From positions 1 to 9,476 of the forward strand of contig CALEPU010000088.1 of NCBI GenBank assembly GCA_937913075.1: 9,476 bases of DNA. Reading direction: 5' to 3'. The position numbers and the translations under genes are program-made. Position 1 is the first letter of the stretch, and every line of letters starts with the position of its first letter. Of this stretch, positions 5,756 to 9,476 are shown in pieces. This DNA is from an uncultured Clostridia bacterium. Its GTDB lineage: Bacteria; Bacillota; Clostridia; Christensenellales; CAG-138. The notes under the pieces were generated by a model, which was not told where the DNA came from, searched no databases, and saw only the letters and a list, made by a program, of their open reading frames with translations.

Positions 5756-6948
5756 GCGGCGATGAGAACAAATTAAAATCTCGCATTTCCGGCGGCGCGG
5801 GCGGCAAGGCTGTTTCGCGCCCCTTTATTAAGGATGGCTCCAAGAACGCCGAGAGGCAGGCGGTGAGCGGCAAGGACGCCGACGAGGGCGCTTCGGGCTC
5901 CCGAGCGTTCACGGGAAAAGCAGAGTCTTCGGAAAAGAAGTCCGAGGTCAGGAAGAAGGAGCGCAGGGAAAAGGCGCGCTCCGCCAATAAGAACAAGCCC
6001 TCGAAGGCAGGCAAAGCAAAATCCGCAAAGGCGAAAAAGCGCAATACCGACGCCTCAGGCGCAAGTCAAAAGGAGCAGAGCGAAAACAGCTCCGGCAAGC
6101 TGAAATCGGCGATAATTGCCGTGCTTTTGATACTCCTGACCGGCGCAGCATGCTTGGGGATTTATCACGTCAGTCTTGTTAAGCACATCGAGGTCTTGGG
6201 CTGCAGCACCTACTCCCCCACCGATATCATCAACGCTGCGGATCTGTACACAGGCAAATGCATACTGACCTATGACACTAAGGCTATAAAGAAGAGCCTT
6301 GACGGAGACCCCTATCTCAAAATACTCTCGGTTGAGAGGGTATATCCCGACCTGATAAGGATAACCGTTGAGGAGCGCACGGAGTACGCCGCGATATCCG
6401 CCGGGACCGGCACATACTGTATTATCGACCGCGATGGCTGTGTACTTTACACCGGCAGACGAGACAACACCGAAGGTCTCATAACCGTAAACGGGCTCAG
6501 CACCTTCGGCTTCAGCACCGGCACTTACATCAGCTCCGACAAGTCCATACTGCGTCCCTACGTGCTGATGGAGCTTTTTGCCGCCTTCGGTGAAAGGGAT
6601 GGCGAGATCGCGTCAATAGATATCTCGATCCCCGCGAGCCTTAAAATAGCGACGACCGACGGCTATACCGTAATGCTCGGCGACTCCGTTGAAATAGAGC
6701 ATAAGGTCGCACGTATGTTTGAGGCGCTTGACAGGGTACGCGCCGAGGGCAAACAGAACAGCGTAATTTACATCAACACCGACAGCACCGATATAGGTCA
6801 GGGCGGCTCCCCCACCGCGACGGCAGCGCCGGCGACAACGGAGGCACCCGCAGACAATCCCGAAGACTATTCCGGCGAGCGGACCGAAGAGCCGACGGAA
6901 GATCCTGTCGGGCAGCCGGAAAACACCGATCCGGGCGGCGAGAGCTGA
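5752..6948 (+). CDS. ftsQ: Cell division protein FtsQ/DivIB, POTRA-domain bitopic protein
   Basis: FtsQ/DivIB joins FtsL and FtsB (DivIC) at the septum and regulates FtsW-PBP activity. The frame is open further upstream, but that part lies inside ftsW in another frame; the ATG at 5752 overlaps the ftsW stop by four bases (ATGA), implying translational coupling. The 398-residue product has a very basic, Lys/Ser/Ala-rich cytoplasmic head of about 115 residues, one membrane segment (about 119-138, IIAVLLILLTGAACLGIYHV), then a POTRA-type domain (VKHIEVLGCSTYSPTDII onward, about 143-213, ending RVYPDLIRITVEER), a beta domain starting YCIIDRDGCVLYTG (222-235), and a disordered tail from about 346 rich in Thr, Pro, Glu and Asp. 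The VxRxYPdtl.I.V.ER pattern is characteristic of FtsQ/DivIB. Four cysteines (151, 170, 223, 230) lie outside the membrane. The head and tail are longer than in E. coli FtsQ, more like DivIB of Bacillota. Confidence 0.92.
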   Translation: MSGDENKLKSRISGGAGGKAVSRPFIKDGSKNAERQAVSGKDADEGASGSRAFTGKAESSEKKSEVRKKERREKARSANKNKPSKAGKAKSAKAKKRNTDASGASQKEQSENSSGKLKSAIIAVLLILLTGAACLGIYHVSLVKHIEVLGCSTYSPTDIINAADLYTGKCILTYDTKAIKKSLDGDPYLKILSVERVYPDLIRITVEERTEYAAISAGTGTYCIIDRDGCVLYTGRRDNTEGLITVNGLSTFGFSTGTYISSDKSILRPYVLMELFAAFGERDGEIASIDISIPASLKIATTDGYTVMLGDSVEIEHKVARMFEALDRVRAEGKQNSVIYINTDSTDIGQGGSPTATAAPATTEAPADNPEDYSGERTEEPTEDPVGQPENTDPGGES

Positions 6949-6953
6949 TTTTA

Positions 6954-6998
6954 GCCGCCAATCAAATAGTAATTATTAAAAATTGGCTGCCATTTTTT
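6954..6998 (+). terminator. Probable intrinsic terminator after ftsQ
   Basis: GCCAAT (6957-6962) pairs with ATTGGC (6982-6987). One mismatch outside this, GC (6954-6955) pairs with GC (6989-6990). AATA/TATT can pair within the AT-rich loop. Six T at 6993-6998 follow, then C. The structure starts six bases after the ftsQ stop, where a terminator is expected, and a promoter follows, so it probably ends the murD-ftsW-ftsQ transcript. The two-base gap between the outer pairs and the T run makes it less than ideal. Confidence 0.6.
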
Positions 6999-7020
6999 CG
7001 TCAGCCTTCACAATTAATTT

Positions 7021-7039
7021 ACAAATTTGTTTTAAAACA
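7021..7039. repeat. Two overlapping AT palindromes upstream of the ftsA promoter
   Basis: ACAAATTTGT (7021-7030) and TGTTTTAAAACA (7028-7039) are both perfect palindromes, sharing three bases. They end 14 bases before the -35 hexamer at 7054. This could be an operator for a dimeric regulator, or simply an AT-rich UP element for the RNA polymerase alpha subunit. The sequence does not decide between these. Confidence 0.5.
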
Positions 7040-7053
7040 TACCGCATAAGCTC

Positions 7054-7083
7054 TTGCACTATATGTTGTGGTTGTGCTATAAT
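7054..7083 (+). promoter_or_regulatory. Sigma-A type promoter with extended -10, driving ftsA-ftsZ
   Basis: A consensus TATAAT lies at 7078-7083, preceded by TGC at 7075-7077, the extended -10 pattern TGn. TTGCAC at 7054-7059 can serve as the -35 with an 18-base spacer; it matches the consensus at only its first three bases, which an extended -10 tolerates. The expected start of transcription is near 7090, giving a leader of roughly 67 bases before the ATG at 7157. Together with the terminator before it, this makes ftsAZ a separate unit. Confidence 0.8.
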
Positions 7084-7144
7084 AACCGCGTATATATGTG
7101 CTGCTTTGCGTATATGGGATTTGATCGCGGGCGGCATGTTACTT

Positions 7145-7149
7145 GGGGG
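7145..7149 (+). promoter_or_regulatory. Weak ribosome binding site that favours the 7157 start of ftsA
   Basis: A GGGGG run lies seven bases before the ATG at 7157. The in-frame ATG at 7136 has only GGGCGGC directly against it, which is too close to act. A still longer reading frame from 6983 would begin inside the terminator and run through the promoter, so it cannot be the native start. Confidence 0.55.
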
Positions 7150-7156
7150 CAAGACA

Positions 7157-8326
7157 ATGCGTCACAGCGCCATTTTGGATATAGGCAGCAGCAAGGTCAT
7201 CTGCATGGTCGTCGGCGGTGATACCGACGGCGCGATAGTCCTGCACGGCATTGGCGCCGCCCCTTACAGCGGCTATCGCTTAGGTGAGCTGCCCGATAAG
7301 CGCGCCCTCGCGGATGCTGTCGGCAAGGCTTTGCGCACCGCAGCCTCCGAGGCGCGCCAGCGCATACGCGAGGTCTGCGTCGGCGTACCCACGCCGTTTC
7401 TGCACGTTGCTTTGAATTCGGGCAGCGCAGAAGTCACTTCACGTGACGGACGCATTTCCGCAGCGGATATCGATCTGCTGCTTGAAGACTCGCTTTCATC
7501 CGGCGAGCCTGAGGGTTTGTCGCTGATACACAGCACTCCCGCAAACTACGTTGTGGATGGGACAAGCATCGACGGCTCCCCCATCACTCTGCCCGCCGAA
7601 CGTTTAAGCGCCACTGTATCCCACTGCTATGTAGACGAGGCTTACAAGGCGATGGTGACAAGCGTGCTGCGCGTTTATGGCGTCGAGGTCGATATGTTCG
7701 TTTCCTCCGCTTTGGCAACGGCGTATTTTGCCATTGATGAGGACAAGCGCAATGGCTCCGCCCTTTTGATAGACTGCGGTGCGACGCATACGGATGTTAA
7801 CCTTATCCGCGACAACGCTCTCGCAGGATGCGAGAGCATCGGCATTGGCGGTGAGCATTTTACATCGGATCTTTGCTACGGTCTGCGCTTGCCTGAGGCA
7901 ACCGCCGCGGATATAAAGCGGCGCTACGTTTTCGGGCTCGACTATGGCGACAGCAGTGAGCTCGTGCGCATACCGGGCGAGGGCGTATTCGAAGTAGAGC
8001 ATTCGCTCGTTCAGCTCATTATCGAGTCCCGCGCAGAGGAGCTTTGCGAGCTTATAAACGATGCTTGCGTGAGGCTGAGTGCGGGTGACTGTCCGATTTG
8101 GCTTATGGGCGGCGGTTTAGCGCTGATGCGCGGCGCGGGCGATTTTCTTGCGGCAAAGACCGGGCGTGAGGTGAGCATCACGATGCCGTTTATGTCACGG
8201 CACAGCACGCTCTCTTACGCCGCCGCATTCGGGCTTGCGGATTTCAGCCTGTTCCGATGCGGCAAGCAGAGCGCATTAAAGAGCACGGGGCGCAGGCTCC
8301 GCCGCTCCTTTGACAGACATTTTTGA
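7157..8326 (+). CDS. ftsA: Cell division protein FtsA, actin-like membrane anchor for FtsZ
   Basis: FtsA is an actin-fold ATP-binding protein that tethers FtsZ to the membrane and recruits later division proteins. From the ATG at 7157 it has 389 residues, slightly shorter than many FtsA. The phosphate-1 motif is ILDIGSSKV (6-14). Phosphate-2 is LLIDCGATHTDVNLI (203-217), and the family GIGGEHFTSDL segment follows (229-239). The adenosine motif is LMGGGLALMRGAGDF (316-330). RDGRISAADID (96-106) falls in the FtsA-specific 1C subdomain that replaces actin domain 1B. The C-terminus, STGRRLRRSFDRHF (376-389), is basic and potentially amphipathic, like the FtsA membrane-targeting helix. The usual VDG..gi.DP.GM.G.RLe stretch is diverged here (VDGTSIDGSPITLPAERL, 133-150). 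FtsZ follows after 36 bases. PilM and other actin-like proteins are less likely because of the 1C region, the C-terminal helix and the position. Confidence 0.9.
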   Translation: MRHSAILDIGSSKVICMVVGGDTDGAIVLHGIGAAPYSGYRLGELPDKRALADAVGKALRTAASEARQRIREVCVGVPTPFLHVALNSGSAEVTSRDGRISAADIDLLLEDSLSSGEPEGLSLIHSTPANYVVDGTSIDGSPITLPAERLSATVSHCYVDEAYKAMVTSVLRVYGVEVDMFVSSALATAYFAIDEDKRNGSALLIDCGATHTDVNLIRDNALAGCESIGIGGEHFTSDLCYGLRLPEATAADIKRRYVFGLDYGDSSELVRIPGEGVFEVEHSLVQLIIESRAEELCELINDACVRLSAGDCPIWLMGGGLALMRGAGDFLAAKTGREVSITMPFMSRHSTLSYAAAFGLADFSLFRCGKQSALKSTGRRLRRSFDRHF

Positions 8327-8362
8327 TTAATAAACTACGATAAATAACGGAGGGGAAATCAA

Positions 8363-9476
<1,114 letters not shown>

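Noticed and set aside
7088..7116. Direct repeat GCGTATAT at 7088 and 7108 in the ftsA leader
   Set aside because: Only eight bases, two copies, in an AT-rich leader; too short to call an operator or riboswitch.
6983..7156. Longer FtsA start at 6983 or 7136
   Set aside because: 6983 lies in the terminator 3' arm, and that reading would translate through the promoter; the added residues do not resemble FtsA. 7136 has no properly spaced ribosome site.

Overview
The window is a stretch of a bacterial division and cell wall (dcw) cluster, all on the plus strand. It runs from the PASTA-domain tail of a class B penicillin-binding protein (SpoVD/PBP2 type) through murE, mraY, murD, ftsW and ftsQ/divIB to ftsA and a 3'-incomplete ftsZ. 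A PASTA-tailed PBP directly before murE, a DivIB-like FtsQ with a long charged cytoplasmic head, purine-rich Shine-Dalgarno sites and a meso-diaminopimelate-type MurE (DNPR motif) together suggest a moderately GC-rich member of the Bacillota, most likely class Clostridia. The genus cannot be told from this sequence.

Layout: 3-224 PBP tail; 272-1726 murE; 1757-2782 mraY; 2783-3158 a 376-base non-coding block rich in hairpins, with an oligo-T tract in the middle; 3159-4526 murD; 4547-5755 ftsW; 5752-6948 ftsQ, overlapping ftsW by four bases; 6949-7156 an intergenic region holding a probable intrinsic terminator, two overlapping AT palindromes and a strong extended -10 promoter; 7157-8326 ftsA; 8363 to the window end ftsZ.

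How the genes work together: MurD and MurE add D-Glu and meso-DAP to the UDP-MurNAc peptide. MraY moves the finished precursor onto undecaprenyl phosphate to give lipid I. After lipid II has been made and flipped, FtsW polymerises it into glycan and the class B PBP cross-links it. FtsQ/DivIB regulates that synthase at the septum. FtsA ties FtsZ filaments to the membrane. murF, murG and murC, often interleaved in this cluster in Clostridia, are absent from the window and presumably lie elsewhere.

I see no new defence, mobile or biosynthetic system. The points most worth a second look are the structured mraY-murD block (attenuator, small RNA or MITE-like repeat), the terminator and promoter that isolate ftsAZ, and a sharp change of codon use inside ftsZ near 9145 that could be recombination or an assembly chimera.
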